Shown: positions 34,033-42,546 of the stretch, piece by piece
How the letters are laid out: the number at the start of each line of letters is the position of its first letter
Position numbering within the stretch: position 1 is the stretch's first letter
Program-made: the position numbers and the translations under genes
Notes under the pieces: generated by a model
The model's database searches: none
The model's input: the letters and a program-made list of their open reading frames with translations, nothing else
Told to the model about the DNA's origin: nothing
From: Roseibium sp.
GTDB lineage: Bacteria > Pseudomonadota > Alphaproteobacteria > Rhizobiales > Stappiaceae
DNA length: 64,000 nucleotides
NCBI GenBank assembly: GCA_017643925.1
Contig: JAEPML010000006.1
Span: 182,225-246,224 of the forward strand
Direction: 5' to 3'

Positions 34033-34148
34033 CACATCCGACACGTGTGGCGCCGGGAGTGGCGTCCGGGACTGAGTGAAAATCCGGAGAATGCCAGGGG
34101 CCGTGCGGCCACGGCACTCTCCAGCCGCCCAGGAGGAGGGCACATTCC

Positions 34149-35225
34149 ATGGCACGTTTCCATTCGCTCGAAGTGACCGACATTCGCAGGGACACGCGCG
34201 ATGCCGTCGTGGTCACGCTTCGGCCAGAGGAAACCGAGGCAGATGAATTCGCATTTGTTCAGGGTCAGTACCTGACCTTCCGCCGTGACTTTGACGGGGA
34301 GGAACTGCGCCGCTCCTATTCGATCTGCACCGGCCTCGACGAAGGGTGTTTGAAGGTCGGCATCAAGCGCGTTGAAGGCGGTGCCTTCTCCACATGGGCA
34401 AACGAGGAGCTCAAGGTGGGCGACAGGCTCGAAGCGATGACGCCCATGGGCCGGTTTTTCACCAGCCTGGAGCCTGATCGCGCCAAGGGTTATCTCGGCT
34501 TTGCCGGAGGCTCCGGCATCACCCCGGTTCTTTCGATTATCAAGACCGTGCTGGCGCGGGAGCCGCAAAGTACCTTTACCCTGATCTATGCCAACCGGCA
34601 GACAAGCTCGATCATGTTCCGGGAGGAACTCGAGGACTTGAAGAACCGGTTTCTCGGTCGGTTTTCGCTGATCCATATCCTGGAGACCGAGTCCCAGGAC
34701 ATCGACCTTTTCACGGGCCGGATCGACGCGGAGAAAATGGAAACGCTGTTCCGTCTCTGGATCGATGCAGAAGAAATCGACACCGCCTTCATCTGCGGAC
34801 CCGAGCCGATGATGCTGACGATTGCCGACAGCCTGCGCAAACACGGCCTGAATGACGACCAGATCCGGTTCGAACTCTTCGCCTCTTCGCAACGGGGCCG
34901 AGCCAAGGCAAAGGCGAAGTCCTCGTCGATCACGGCCGGAGCCGGCACGTGCGAAGTCTCGGTCACCCTCGACGGGACGACCCGGAGTTTTCAGATGGAA
35001 AAGGATGGCACTTCCGTCCTGGAGGCCGCCGTGTCCAACGCCATGGACGCACCCTTTTCCTGCAAGGCCGGGGTCTGTTCAACCTGCCGCGCCAAGGTCA
35101 TTGAAGGGGAGGTGGAGATGGAGGTGAACCACGCGCTGGAAGATTACGAGGTCCGCGCCGGCTACGTCCTTTCCTGTCAGTGTATTCCCGTTTCGGACAA
35201 GGTGGTGATCAGCTATGACGAATGA
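34149..35225 (+). CDS. paaE: Phenylacetyl-CoA epoxidase reductase subunit E
   Basis: The 358-residue protein has an FAD domain (RRSYSICTGLDE), an NAD(P)H domain (FAGGSGITPVLSIIK; FICGPEPMM) and a C-terminal plant-type [2Fe-2S] ferredoxin domain (APFSCKAGVCSTCRAKVIEG with another Cys in YVLSCQC). It passes electrons from NADPH to the diiron epoxidase. A gap of 116 bases with a GC-rich inverted repeat separates it from paaD, and AGGAGGGCACATTCC precedes its start. Confidence 0.94.
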   Translation: MARFHSLEVTDIRRDTRDAVVVTLRPEETEADEFAFVQGQYLTFRRDFDGEELRRSYSICTGLDEGCLKVGIKRVEGGAFSTWANEELKVGDRLEAMTPMGRFFTSLEPDRAKGYLGFAGGSGITPVLSIIKTVLAREPQSTFTLIYANRQTSSIMFREELEDLKNRFLGRFSLIHILETESQDIDLFTGRIDAEKMETLFRLWIDAEEIDTAFICGPEPMMLTIADSLRKHGLNDDQIRFELFASSQRGRAKAKAKSSSITAGAGTCEVSVTLDGTTRSFQMEKDGTSVLEAAVSNAMDAPFSCKAGVCSTCRAKVIEGEVEMEVNHALEDYEVRAGYVLSCQCIPVSDKVVISYDE

Positions 35226-35994
35226 AGCAAGTTTCGTTGAAGACGAGGCAATGTCTCTCTCGAACTATCTTGAACGAGGTGGCAAGCTGACGTCTCCGGG
35301 CAATGTCCCGCCCCGATACCGTGCGGAACTGCTGCGGCTGATGTCGTCCTTTGTGGACAGCGAGCTGGCCGGGTCCGCCGGCTTTGCGGATGCCATCAAC
35401 TGGGCGCCTGGTCTCACGGAACGCATTGCGGCCAGCCGCATCACGATGGAGAAGGTCGATCACGCGGAACGCGTCCTCGACCTGATGAGTGACTTCGGCA
35501 CGGACAAGACCCTTTACAACAAGGCCCATGCCTGGTCCGCGCGTCAGGCGCGCGATGCGCAGGTTGACCCAAAGCGGCAGGGCGGAGACATGCGCCTGTC
35601 GGTCTTTCATTATCCGCTTGAGAACTGGGCTGACGCCGTTGTCATGAACACACTCATGGGACTTGCAACGGTCCACCAGCTCCAGGAGCTGAGCAAGACC
35701 TCCTACCAGCCGTTCGGCGAGGTGTTGCGGGAGATCCTGCCGCGCGAGAAACGCCACATGGAACTCGGCCTGGAAGGTTTGCAGAACCTCGTGGAAGACG
35801 AAACGGGTCGTGCCGAAGTCCAGGCTTCGGTCCGCTACTGGATGCCGAAGGTCGCGGAAACATTCGGCCCGGCACAATCCGACCGCTTTGAGCGTTTGCA
35901 GAAACTGGGGCTGCGCCACACAGACAATGAGGCGCTGCGGATTGCATGGCGCACCGAGACCGAGGCAAGGCTTGCTGAGCTGAAACTCGCCTGA
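35215..35994 (+). CDS. Additional PaaA/PaaC-like ferritin-fold protein in the paa operon
   Basis: A 259-residue protein of the phenylacetic-acid catabolic family, overlapping paaE by 11 bases. It keeps PaaA-like pieces: ITMEKVDHAERVLDLMSDFG, RLSVFHYPLENWADAVVMNT (compare PaaA's structural core) and PREKRHMELGLEGLQNLVED. E-x-x-H-like pairs are present (EKVDH; EKRHMELG) but it is shorter than PaaA and cannot simply be a duplicate. Canonical E. coli paa has no such gene. It may be an extra subunit, a regulator of the epoxidase or a thiol-side reductase partner; the role is unknown. Confidence 0.8.
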   Translation: MTNEASFVEDEAMSLSNYLERGGKLTSPGNVPPRYRAELLRLMSSFVDSELAGSAGFADAINWAPGLTERIAASRITMEKVDHAERVLDLMSDFGTDKTLYNKAHAWSARQARDAQVDPKRQGGDMRLSVFHYPLENWADAVVMNTLMGLATVHQLQELSKTSYQPFGEVLREILPREKRHMELGLEGLQNLVEDETGRAEVQASVRYWMPKVAETFGPAQSDRFERLQKLGLRHTDNEALRIAWRTETEARLAELKLA

Positions 35995-36014
35995 CCAACC
36001 AGAAAGGACGATCG

Positions 36015-38078
36015 ATGAAGGGGACGGGAACGGCGGCGCGCCGCCTGGAAAGCTATGTCGAGGGGGCCTGGCGCCAGGGAGAGGGCGACGGCAAACCGGT
36101 GCTCAATGCGGCGACGGGCGACATTCATGCGCTGATCGGTACAGAGGGCCTTGATTTCAAGGCGGCGCTTGAATGGGGACGGGCAACCGGCGGGCCTGCG
36201 CTTCGTTCCATGACGATCCACGAACGTGCGTTGATGCTTAAGGCGATCGGCCTTCAGCTCATGGAGCAGAAGGAAGACTTCTACCGGGAGAATTTCGCGA
36301 CCGGTGCAACCCGCAAGGACGGCTGGATCGACATCGAGGGCGGTATCGGTACGTTGCTGACCTTCGCGTCGAAAGCGCGGCGCGAACTCCCCAATACCAA
36401 AGTCCTGAGCGAAGGCGCCGTTGAGCCCCTGTCCCGCGACAACAGTTTTTCCGCGCAGCATATCCTGACACCGCTCAGAGGTGTCGCCGTCCACATCAAC
36501 GCCTTCAATTTTCCCGTCTGGGGGATGCTTGAAAAGATCGCCCCGACCCTGATCGCGGGCATGCCTTGTGTCGTCAAGCCCGCGTCACAGACCGCCTACC
36601 TGACAGAACTGGTGGTCCGGAGAATCCTGGACCTCGGCATTCTTCCTGACGGTGCCTTGCAGATCGTGACAGGCTCGGCGGGTGACCTTCTGGATCACGT
36701 GATCGAGCAGGATGTCGTCACGTTTACCGGCTCCGCCTCCACGGGGCAGAAGCTGAAGTCATCGCCTGCGATCCTGCAACACTCCGTTCGCTTCACGATG
36801 GAAGCCGACAGTCTCAATGCCTCGATCCTTGGCGAAGATGCTGCACCTGGAACCGAAGAGTTCGATCTCTTCGTGCGCGAGGTTCAACGCGAGATGACGG
36901 TCAAGGCCGGACAGAAATGTACTGCCATCCGTCGTGTGATCGTGCCCGAGGCCCATGAAAACGCTTTGCTCGAGGCGTTGTCGAAGCGTCTTGCGTCAAC
37001 GACGGTCGGGTTGCCGGATGACGACAACGCCCGCATGGGCGCACTGGTCTCGCTCAAGGACCGGGACGATGTCAGGTCCAAGGTTACTTTGCTGGCTAAT
37101 GAATCTGAAATCGTGTCCGGTTCACTGGACAGTGTCGACCTTGTTTCGGGTGAAGCGGAGAAGGGTGCGTTCATGCCGCCAGTGCTCCTGCGCTGCGAAA
37201 AACCAATGTCCGCCGAAGCCGTTCACGCGGTCGAGGCATTCGGACCCGTGGCAACCGTAATGGCCTACAGGGACGGAGAGGAAGCGGTTGCGCTGGCACA
37301 AAAGGGCCGGGGCTCGCTGGTGTCTTCGCTCTTCACAAATGACGGGACCGTTGCACGCGAGATCGTCATCGGTCTTGCGGCCTATCATGGCCGGGTTCTC
37401 ATTGGTAATCGGCGTTCCGCTAAAAGCTCGACGGGACATGGTTCACCCCTTGCTCCGCTGGTCCATGGCGGTCCCGGACGGGCCGGGGGCGGCGAGGAAA
37501 TGGGCGGCATGCGCGGCGTGAAGCACTTCATGCAGCGGACAGCTGTCCAGGGGACGCCGGAGCTTTTGTCCGCCGTCACCGGTCAGTGGCTGGAAGGGGC
37601 GCCGGCGCGCTCTGACCTTCATCCCTTCCGCAAATCTCTGGCTGAGTTGAAGGTTGGCGACCAGATCGTAACGGAGGCTCGCGAGGTCACGCGAGAAGAT
37701 GTCGAGCATTTCGCCGAGTTTACCGGCGACACGTTCTACGCTCACATGGATAGCGATGCTGCGAAGGCGAACCCCTTCTTCGATGATCGTGTTGCGCATG
37801 GCTACCTGATTGCATCCTTTGCCGCAGGCCTGTTCGTTGATCCCGCACCAGGTCCGGTGCTCGCCAATTACGGTGTCGACAATCTTCGTTTTCTGACGCC
37901 GGTCTATTTCGGTGACAGTCTGAAGGTTCGTCTGACCTGCAAGGAAATCAATCCGCGCGAGAATGCCGACCACGGTGAGGTGCGTTGGGACTGTCAGGTG
38001 ACCAATCAGAAGGATGAAGTGGTCGCGCAGTATGACGTCCTGACCATGGTTGCAAAGACCTGGCCCCTGGCCGCATGA
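36015..38078 (+). CDS. paaZ: Bifunctional oxepin-CoA hydrolase/3-oxo-5,6-dehydrosuberyl-CoA semialdehyde dehydrogenase
   Basis: A 687-residue fusion. The N-terminal 520 residues are an aldehyde dehydrogenase (INAFNFPVWGMLEKIAPTLI; TFTGSASTGQKLK; catalytic Cys in VKAGQKCTAIRRV). The C-terminal 150 residues are a MaoC-like hot-dog hydratase (EFTGDTFYAHMDSDAAKANP; FDDRVAHGYLIASFAAGLFV). Together they open the oxepin ring and oxidise the aldehyde. Length matches E. coli PaaZ (681). It ends the plus-strand paa arm, convergent with paaR. Confidence 0.95.
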   Translation: MKGTGTAARRLESYVEGAWRQGEGDGKPVLNAATGDIHALIGTEGLDFKAALEWGRATGGPALRSMTIHERALMLKAIGLQLMEQKEDFYRENFATGATRKDGWIDIEGGIGTLLTFASKARRELPNTKVLSEGAVEPLSRDNSFSAQHILTPLRGVAVHINAFNFPVWGMLEKIAPTLIAGMPCVVKPASQTAYLTELVVRRILDLGILPDGALQIVTGSAGDLLDHVIEQDVVTFTGSASTGQKLKSSPAILQHSVRFTMEADSLNASILGEDAAPGTEEFDLFVREVQREMTVKAGQKCTAIRRVIVPEAHENALLEALSKRLASTTVGLPDDDNARMGALVSLKDRDDVRSKVTLLANESEIVSGSLDSVDLVSGEAEKGAFMPPVLLRCEKPMSAEAVHAVEAFGPVATVMAYRDGEEAVALAQKGRGSLVSSLFTNDGTVAREIVIGLAAYHGRVLIGNRRSAKSSTGHGSPLAPLVHGGPGRAGGGEEMGGMRGVKHFMQRTAVQGTPELLSAVTGQWLEGAPARSDLHPFRKSLAELKVGDQIVTEAREVTREDVEHFAEFTGDTFYAHMDSDAAKANPFFDDRVAHGYLIASFAAGLFVDPAPGPVLANYGVDNLRFLTPVYFGDSLKVRLTCKEINPRENADHGEVRWDCQVTNQKDEVVAQYDVLTMVAKTWPLAA

Positions 38079-38130
38079 GGGTACTGGTGAAAGCCTGCCC
38101 GGTTGTTGTGGTGATACCGACCGGGCGCGA

Positions 38131-38730
38131 TTACTTGACTGACTTAACACCTTCAAGGATCAACGTTGTTGCAACCTTCGCGTAATCCTGCCGGGAGATC
38201 GGTCCGCCTTCCTTGAACCACATGTAGACCCAGTTCATCATGCCGAAGAGGGACATGGTGACGGGCATGAGCAACGGACGCTCCGGTGTGTCCAGCTGTG
38301 GGCGTATGTCCTTGAGCGCGCCCGAAAAATATCGAACGATCCGGCGCTCGATCGCGACGATTTCGGCCTTCTGTTCATCCGTGAGGGCGGGCCCGGCATT
38401 GAGCTGCACCTTGTGCTGGTCATCAGCACCCCGGTAGGAGTCCAGAACCGTCATGACGAGGTGTTCCAGCCGCTCCCTCGGTGGCAGGTCCGGGTCATTG
38501 GCCTTGTCCAGAGCTTCGTCCAGTTCCTTCAGATGCGAATGGATAATCGCGAAGATCAACTCACCCTTGGACGGGTAGTAGTGATAGAGATTGGATTTGG
38601 AGACACCGGCTTCTTGGGCGATTTGCGACATGGATGCCTTCTCCATGCCTTGCGAGGCGAAGACACTGGCGGCGGTCAGCAGAAGGCCGTGTTGTTTTTC
38701 TTCAAAGTCGCTGGCGCGGGTTCTCGCCAT
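38131..38730 (-). CDS. paaR: TetR-family repressor of the phenylacetate genes
   Basis: The protein has 199 residues from ATG 38730 (ATG 38739 is also possible and has a closer GGAG). The TetR helix-turn-helix reads MSQIAQEAGVSKSNLYHYYP and is preceded by LLLTAASVFASQGMEKAS. The C-terminal part binds an effector, by analogy phenylacetyl-CoA or an early intermediate. ACCGnnCGGT-type palindromes before both paaJ and paaG are its expected sites. Convergent with paaZ. Confidence 0.82.
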   Translation of the reverse strand: MARTRASDFEEKQHGLLLTAASVFASQGMEKASMSQIAQEAGVSKSNLYHYYPSKGELIFAIIHSHLKELDEALDKANDPDLPPRERLEHLVMTVLDSYRGADDQHKVQLNAGPALTDEQKAEIVAIERRIVRYFSGALKDIRPQLDTPERPLLMPVTMSLFGMMNWVYMWFKEGGPISRQDYAKVATTLILEGVKSVK

Positions 38731-38873
38731 GGGGAACATTTCTCCGTTCTTTGACCCAGGGCGAGTTTCCCGAAAGCGGTACTCCAATTCCCCGGAAGAG
38801 GTGTCTGCGACGGAGCAATGCGGCACCAGGTGCGCGTTGCTTCGTCCAGGTCATGAATTTGCGGTCGCTGCCA

Positions 38874-40184
38874 CTATTCCTTCGGCCGATTGTCGACGAC
38901 CCGCTTGGCCTTTCCCTCCGACCGCGCCACCTTTTCCGGTTCGTGGACTTCGATACTTGTTGAAATGCCGATGGTCGACTTGATGTGGTGCGCAAGCTCC
39001 CTGGCGGATGCTGCCCGTGCCTCGCTGCTGCTTTGGCTGGCTGTTGCCTCGGCGTGAACGATCATTGCGTCCATGCGCCCGGACCGAACCAGTTCGATCT
39101 GGAAATGCGCCGCCAGCCCGTCGCATTTGAGGATCTGCTCCTCGATCTGTGTCGGAAAGACGTTGACGCCGCGCAGGATGATCATGTCGTCGCTGCGGCC
39201 CGTGATCTTTTCGATCCGGCGCATGCTGCGCGCCGTGCCCGGGAGAATGCGTGTAAGGTCCCTGGTCCGGTACCGGACCATGGGCAGGCCTTCCTTCGTC
39301 AGGGTGGTAAAGACCAGTTCGCCCATGTCGCCGTCGGGAAGGACTTCTTCCGTTACCGGATCGATGATTTCCGGATAGAAGTGGTCCTCCCAGACATGCA
39401 GGCCATCCTTGGTTTCCACGCATTCCTGCGCAACCCCGGGACCCATGATTTCTGACAGGCCGTAAATGTCGACGGCATGCATGTCGAAGGCTTCCTCGAT
39501 CTCTGCCCTCATCGCGTTGGTCCAGGGTTCCGCGCCAAAGATGCCGACCTTGAGGGAGCACTCACGCGGGTTGAGACCGCGGCGGTTAAATTCGTCAAGG
39601 ATCGACAACATGTAAGACGGCGTCACCATGATGACGTCAGGACGAAAGTCGTCAATCAAGGTGACCTGGCGTTCCGTCATGCCGCCCGAGATCGGCACAA
39701 CTGTGCAGCCCAGCCGTTCCGCACCATAGTGAGCTCCAAGGCCGCCGGTGAACAGGCCGTAGCCATAGGCGTTGTGGATCATGTCGCCCTTGCGGCCACC
39801 GGCCGCGCGAATGGAACGGGCGACCAGGTCGGCCCAATTCGAAATGTCATTTGCCGTGTAGCCGACAACGGTTGGTTTCCCGGTGGTGCCGGAAGACCCG
39901 TGCAGGCGCGTGATGTTTTCGCGCGCCGTTGCGAACATGCCAAAGGGATAGCTGTCCCTCAGGTCCTTTTTCACCGTGAACGGAAACCGGGCAATATCGG
40001 CAAGCGACTTGAAATCCGAAGGATGCACGCCTTGTTCGTCAAAACGCTTCTTGAAGAAGGTCGAGTTCTCGTAGGCATGCGTAAGTGTCCAGGACAGCCG
40101 TTTTTGCTGCAGTGCTTCGATCTCATCCCGGCTTGCCGTTTCGATCGGGTCGAGCATGTCGCGGTCTGGCGCAAGATCGATCAT
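38874..40184 (-). CDS. paaK: Phenylacetate-CoA ligase
   Basis: This adenylate-forming enzyme has about 436 residues: HGSSGTTGKPTVVGYTANDI (P-loop motif, about residue 95), AYGYGLFTGGLGAHYGAERL, DIYGLSEIMGPGVAQECVET and TRDLTRILPG, with RSDDMIILRGVNVFPTQIEE near the C-terminus. It activates phenylacetate to phenylacetyl-CoA, the entry step of the pathway. ATG 40184 has GGAGG seven bases upstream; ATG 40190, six bases earlier, is in frame but too near that site. It is last in the paaG-paaI-paaK arm. Confidence 0.95.
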   Translation of the reverse strand: MIDLAPDRDMLDPIETASRDEIEALQQKRLSWTLTHAYENSTFFKKRFDEQGVHPSDFKSLADIARFPFTVKKDLRDSYPFGMFATARENITRLHGSSGTTGKPTVVGYTANDISNWADLVARSIRAAGGRKGDMIHNAYGYGLFTGGLGAHYGAERLGCTVVPISGGMTERQVTLIDDFRPDVIMVTPSYMLSILDEFNRRGLNPRECSLKVGIFGAEPWTNAMRAEIEEAFDMHAVDIYGLSEIMGPGVAQECVETKDGLHVWEDHFYPEIIDPVTEEVLPDGDMGELVFTTLTKEGLPMVRYRTRDLTRILPGTARSMRRIEKITGRSDDMIILRGVNVFPTQIEEQILKCDGLAAHFQIELVRSGRMDAMIVHAEATASQSSSEARAASARELAHHIKSTIGISTSIEVHEPEKVARSEGKAKRVVDNRPKE

Positions 40185-40207
40185 ATTCATTCCTCCCTGA
40201 ATGGGCG

Positions 40208-40666
40208 TTAAGCCGGATCGTCTTCAGACGGTAAAAAGGTCTGGTTGAGGGTGCGCGAATGGCCACGAAACTCGGTGATGACGGTTCCGTCCTCGCGCTT
40301 GAGCTGAACGTCGTAAATCCCGGAGCGGCCCTTGCGCGAGATCTCTCGCGCTTCGGCAGTCAGGACATCCCCCAGTTTGCCGGGGGCGATATAGGTGATT
40401 GAACAGTGCTGGGCGACTGTCACCTGATTGTAGGTGTTGCAGGCGAAGGCAAACGCGCTGTCGGCCAGCGTGAACAGATAACCGCCATGCATGTTGCCAT
40501 GTCCATTTGTCATCTGCTTGGTCACGGCCATCCGGATCGAGGCGCTTCCCGGCCCGACATGAAGCAGTTCCATGCCGAGTGCCTGCGACGCCTCATCATC
40601 GTCCCACATGATCCTGGCACAGGCTTCTGCAAGCTCCTGCGGGTTCATATCCGAAATGGAAGCCAT
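40208..40666 (-). CDS. paaI: Hydroxyphenylacetyl-CoA thioesterase
   Basis: The 152-residue hot-dog thioesterase from ATG 40666 has TNGHGNMHGGYLFTLADSAF (the PaaI HGG-x-D signature), QHCSITYIAPGKLGDVLTAE and GIYDVQLKREDGTVITEFRG. It hydrolyses dead-end aryl-CoA esters and so returns CoA when the pathway stalls. The start lies one base after the paaG stop codon, so the two are coupled. Confidence 0.92.
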   Translation of the reverse strand: MASISDMNPQELAEACARIMWDDDEASQALGMELLHVGPGSASIRMAVTKQMTNGHGNMHGGYLFTLADSAFAFACNTYNQVTVAQHCSITYIAPGKLGDVLTAEAREISRKGRSGIYDVQLKREDGTVITEFRGHSRTLNQTFLPSEDDPA

Positions 40667-40667
40667 G

Positions 40668-41462
40668 TCACTTGCCCTTGAACTGCGCCGGGCGTTTTTC
40701 AAGAAACGCGGTAACGCCTTCCGCATAATCGTCCGTTCGGCCCGCTATCCGCTGGCAATCACGTTCCATGTCCAGCTGGCTGTCCAGGTCCTGGGTTGAG
40801 GCTGCTTGAATAAGTCGCTTGGTCATGCCCAGCCCGACAGTCGGGCCGGCAGCGAGCCGTTTGGCTATTTCCGTTGCTTCTGCGACAAGCACGTCATCTT
40901 CAACAGATTTCCAGATCAGCCCCCAGTCGGCTGCCTGGTCTGCCATCAAAGGTTCTGCAAGCAGCGCCAATGCCTTGGCGCGCGGTTCGCCGATGATCCG
41001 TGGCAGGGACCAGCTGCCACCGGCATCGGGTATCAGGCCGATCTTGGAAAAGGCCTGGATGAACTTCGCGGAACGACCTGCAAGAACGATGTCGCAGGCA
41101 AGGGCAATGTTTGCACCAGCACCGGCCGCCACACCGTTCACCGCACAGACCACCGGTTTTTCGAGAGCCCGGATCAGCCGAAGAGTCGGATTGTAGTAGG
41201 TTTCCAGTGTATGGCCGAGATCTGGCCTTTCACCACCCTTGCGCGGATCCCGGTCCCCCAGGTCCTGACCAGCGCAAAAGGCCCTGCCAGACCCGGTCAA
41301 AAGGACAGACCGTACGGACACGTCGTCATAGGCGCGCTCGATCTGCGCGCGCAGTGCGAGATGCATTTCCTCGTTGAAGGCGTTGAGCTTGTCCGGACGA
41401 TTGAGGGTGAGGCTCAGGACACCGTCATTGCAATCGGAAACAACAGTCGGATTCTCTGACAC
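40668..41462 (-). CDS. paaG: 1,2-epoxyphenylacetyl-CoA isomerase (enoyl-CoA hydratase family)
   Basis: The protein has about 264 residues from GTG 41462, which has GGAGG seven bases upstream; ATG 41486 lies before that site. Crotonase motifs: LNRPDKLNAFNEEMHLALRA, LTGSGRAFCAGQDLGDRDPR (oxyanion loop), VCAVNGVAAGAGANIALACD and FIQAFSKIGLIPDAGGSWSL. PaaG converts the ring-epoxide to the oxepin and also isomerises a later double bond. paaF and paaH, usually beside it, are missing here. Confidence 0.88.
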   Translation of the reverse strand: MSENPTVVSDCNDGVLSLTLNRPDKLNAFNEEMHLALRAQIERAYDDVSVRSVLLTGSGRAFCAGQDLGDRDPRKGGERPDLGHTLETYYNPTLRLIRALEKPVVCAVNGVAAGAGANIALACDIVLAGRSAKFIQAFSKIGLIPDAGGSWSLPRIIGEPRAKALALLAEPLMADQAADWGLIWKSVEDDVLVAEATEIAKRLAAGPTVGLGMTKRLIQAASTQDLDSQLDMERDCQRIAGRTDDYAEGVTAFLEKRPAQFKGK

Positions 41463-41850
41463 TCTTTTCCTCCAGTCCGGATCCAAATCGAATGGTCCGA
41501 GGAAAGTCTATACATAAACCGTCCGGTCGGTCAATTAAAAGGGCCTCGGAGAGTACCTTCTGCTCGAAGCTTGGCAAACTGGTATCGCGGTCACGGCCGG
41601 GGAACGATCGTGATGTGTTGTTGAGGTGTGGAGAGGGCGCGTGCCGACGGCTCTGTGCTCCAATTCAGCACTCGCGCATGGCACCTGTTGGGCTTGATCC
41701 TGGAGGAGAAGCGGGGCCGGATATCAACGGATCCCGACCCAGCTCATTTTCAGCAGAAGCAGTGAAGGCTTCATAGGGAGGTCCCCGGGTGACCTTCCAA
41801 ACCCGGTCCATGTGCAGACCGGGTTTGTTCGCCAGATCGATCGAAAACGC
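41463..41850. promoter_or_regulatory. paaG promoter with PaaR operator, then non-coding DNA
   Basis: On the minus strand TTGACC (41529-41534) and TATAGA (41507-41512) are spaced by 16 bases that contain most of a near-palindrome, ACCGTCCGGTCGGT on the plus strand at 41518-41531. It is related to the element before paaJ, and repressor binding would occlude the promoter. The rest of this 388-base stretch shows no gene; its distal end holds the terminator of the guanidine operon. Confidence 0.72.
41798..41827. terminator. Hairpin at the 3' end of the guanidine operon
   Basis: CAAACCCGGTC and GACCGGGTTTG form a perfect 11-base stem with an eight-base loop, 23 bases past the stop of the last gene of the minus-strand operon. 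The T tract is poor on that strand, so it may be a bidirectional or 3'-stabilising hairpin. Confidence 0.65.
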
Positions 41851-42072
41851 CTACTTATTGTTTCGGTCCTGCCTGATCTTGCGCATCCCGAGTTCCCCGA
41901 CAAGTGCGCAGAGAGCGAGGATCAGGAAGGCAACAATGCCAATATGGAAGGGCGAAGAGAGAAAGTGCTGCACGGCGGCACTCAGCCCGGTGACATCACT
42001 GTGTGAACCTGGATGGGCCAGTGCGGGCGCACTCATTGCAGCGAGGAGGGCCAGGGTTGTTGCAAGTCTCAT
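41851..42072 (-). CDS. Small exported membrane protein in the guanidine operon
   Basis: A 73-residue protein with a signal peptide (MRLATTLALLAAMSAPALAH; cleavage after ALA) followed by a short HPGSHSD stretch, one helix (IGIVAFLILALCALVGELGM) and a basic end KIRQDRNNK. It begins within the stop codon of the His-rich protein gene (ATGA). The mature N-terminus HPGSH and the layout are reminiscent of a truncated HupE/UreJ-type nickel permease N-terminus, but it is far too short to be one. Function unknown; a nickel-related role is inferred from context. Confidence 0.62.
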   Translation of the reverse strand: MRLATTLALLAAMSAPALAHPGSHSDVTGLSAAVQHFLSSPFHIGIVAFLILALCALVGELGMRKIRQDRNNK

Positions 42073-42542
42073 TTCTCGAGGTCTCCTTTTTCAAGACGGT
42101 TGGACAGGATCTCGAGAAGATCGTTGTCCGTTCGTTCAGTGAGCGACACATAGGTGAAAGTCATGGTTTCGCGGCCTTCCACCATGTTTCCGGGGAAGGG
42201 CATGTAGACCAGTTCGCGGGACGCGAAGGCGGGTGAGGCGGTTCCGATCTGCCAGTTGCTGACGATCTTTGCATCGACAAGGTGTTGCACGAGGTCATCG
42301 CTGCCGGTGCGGTGGAAGGGAACACCGGCGAGGCGCAGGTAGCTCGTCTTGTCTTCCGCGGATCGAAAGCCTTCGATGAAACTTGTCGCCAGCGCCTGAA
42401 GCTCTTCTGCCTTTTCCGCGTCGGATGTGCCATGGATATGGGAATGAAGGTGATCGTGACCCGGATGATTGTGGTCATGCGGGTGATGGTGGTCACCTGC
42501 ATGGTCATGATGATGATCGTGGTGATGATGGTGATGTCTCAT
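42069..42542 (-). CDS. His-rich protein, possible nickel-binding partner of the guanidine hydrolase
   Basis: A 157-residue protein. Residues 2-37 are largely His with Asp/Gly (HHHHHHDHHHDHAGDHHHP, then HDHNHPGHDHLHSHIHG), giving more than 20 histidines. The rest is a small folded domain (LQALATSFIEGFRSAEDKTS; NWQIGTASPAFASRELVYMP) of no recognised family. Poly-His tails mark nickel or zinc storage and delivery proteins (HypB, SlyD, CooJ). It lies four bases past the GdmH-like gene stop, and that enzyme is nickel-dependent in cyanobacteria, so nickel loading is the simplest role. Confidence 0.68.
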   Translation of the reverse strand: MRHHHHHHDHHHDHAGDHHHPHDHNHPGHDHLHSHIHGTSDAEKAEELQALATSFIEGFRSAEDKTSYLRLAGVPFHRTGSDDLVQHLVDAKIVSNWQIGTASPAFASRELVYMPFPGNMVEGRETMTFTYVSLTERTDNDLLEILSNRLEKGDLEK

Positions 42543-42546
42543 CGGG

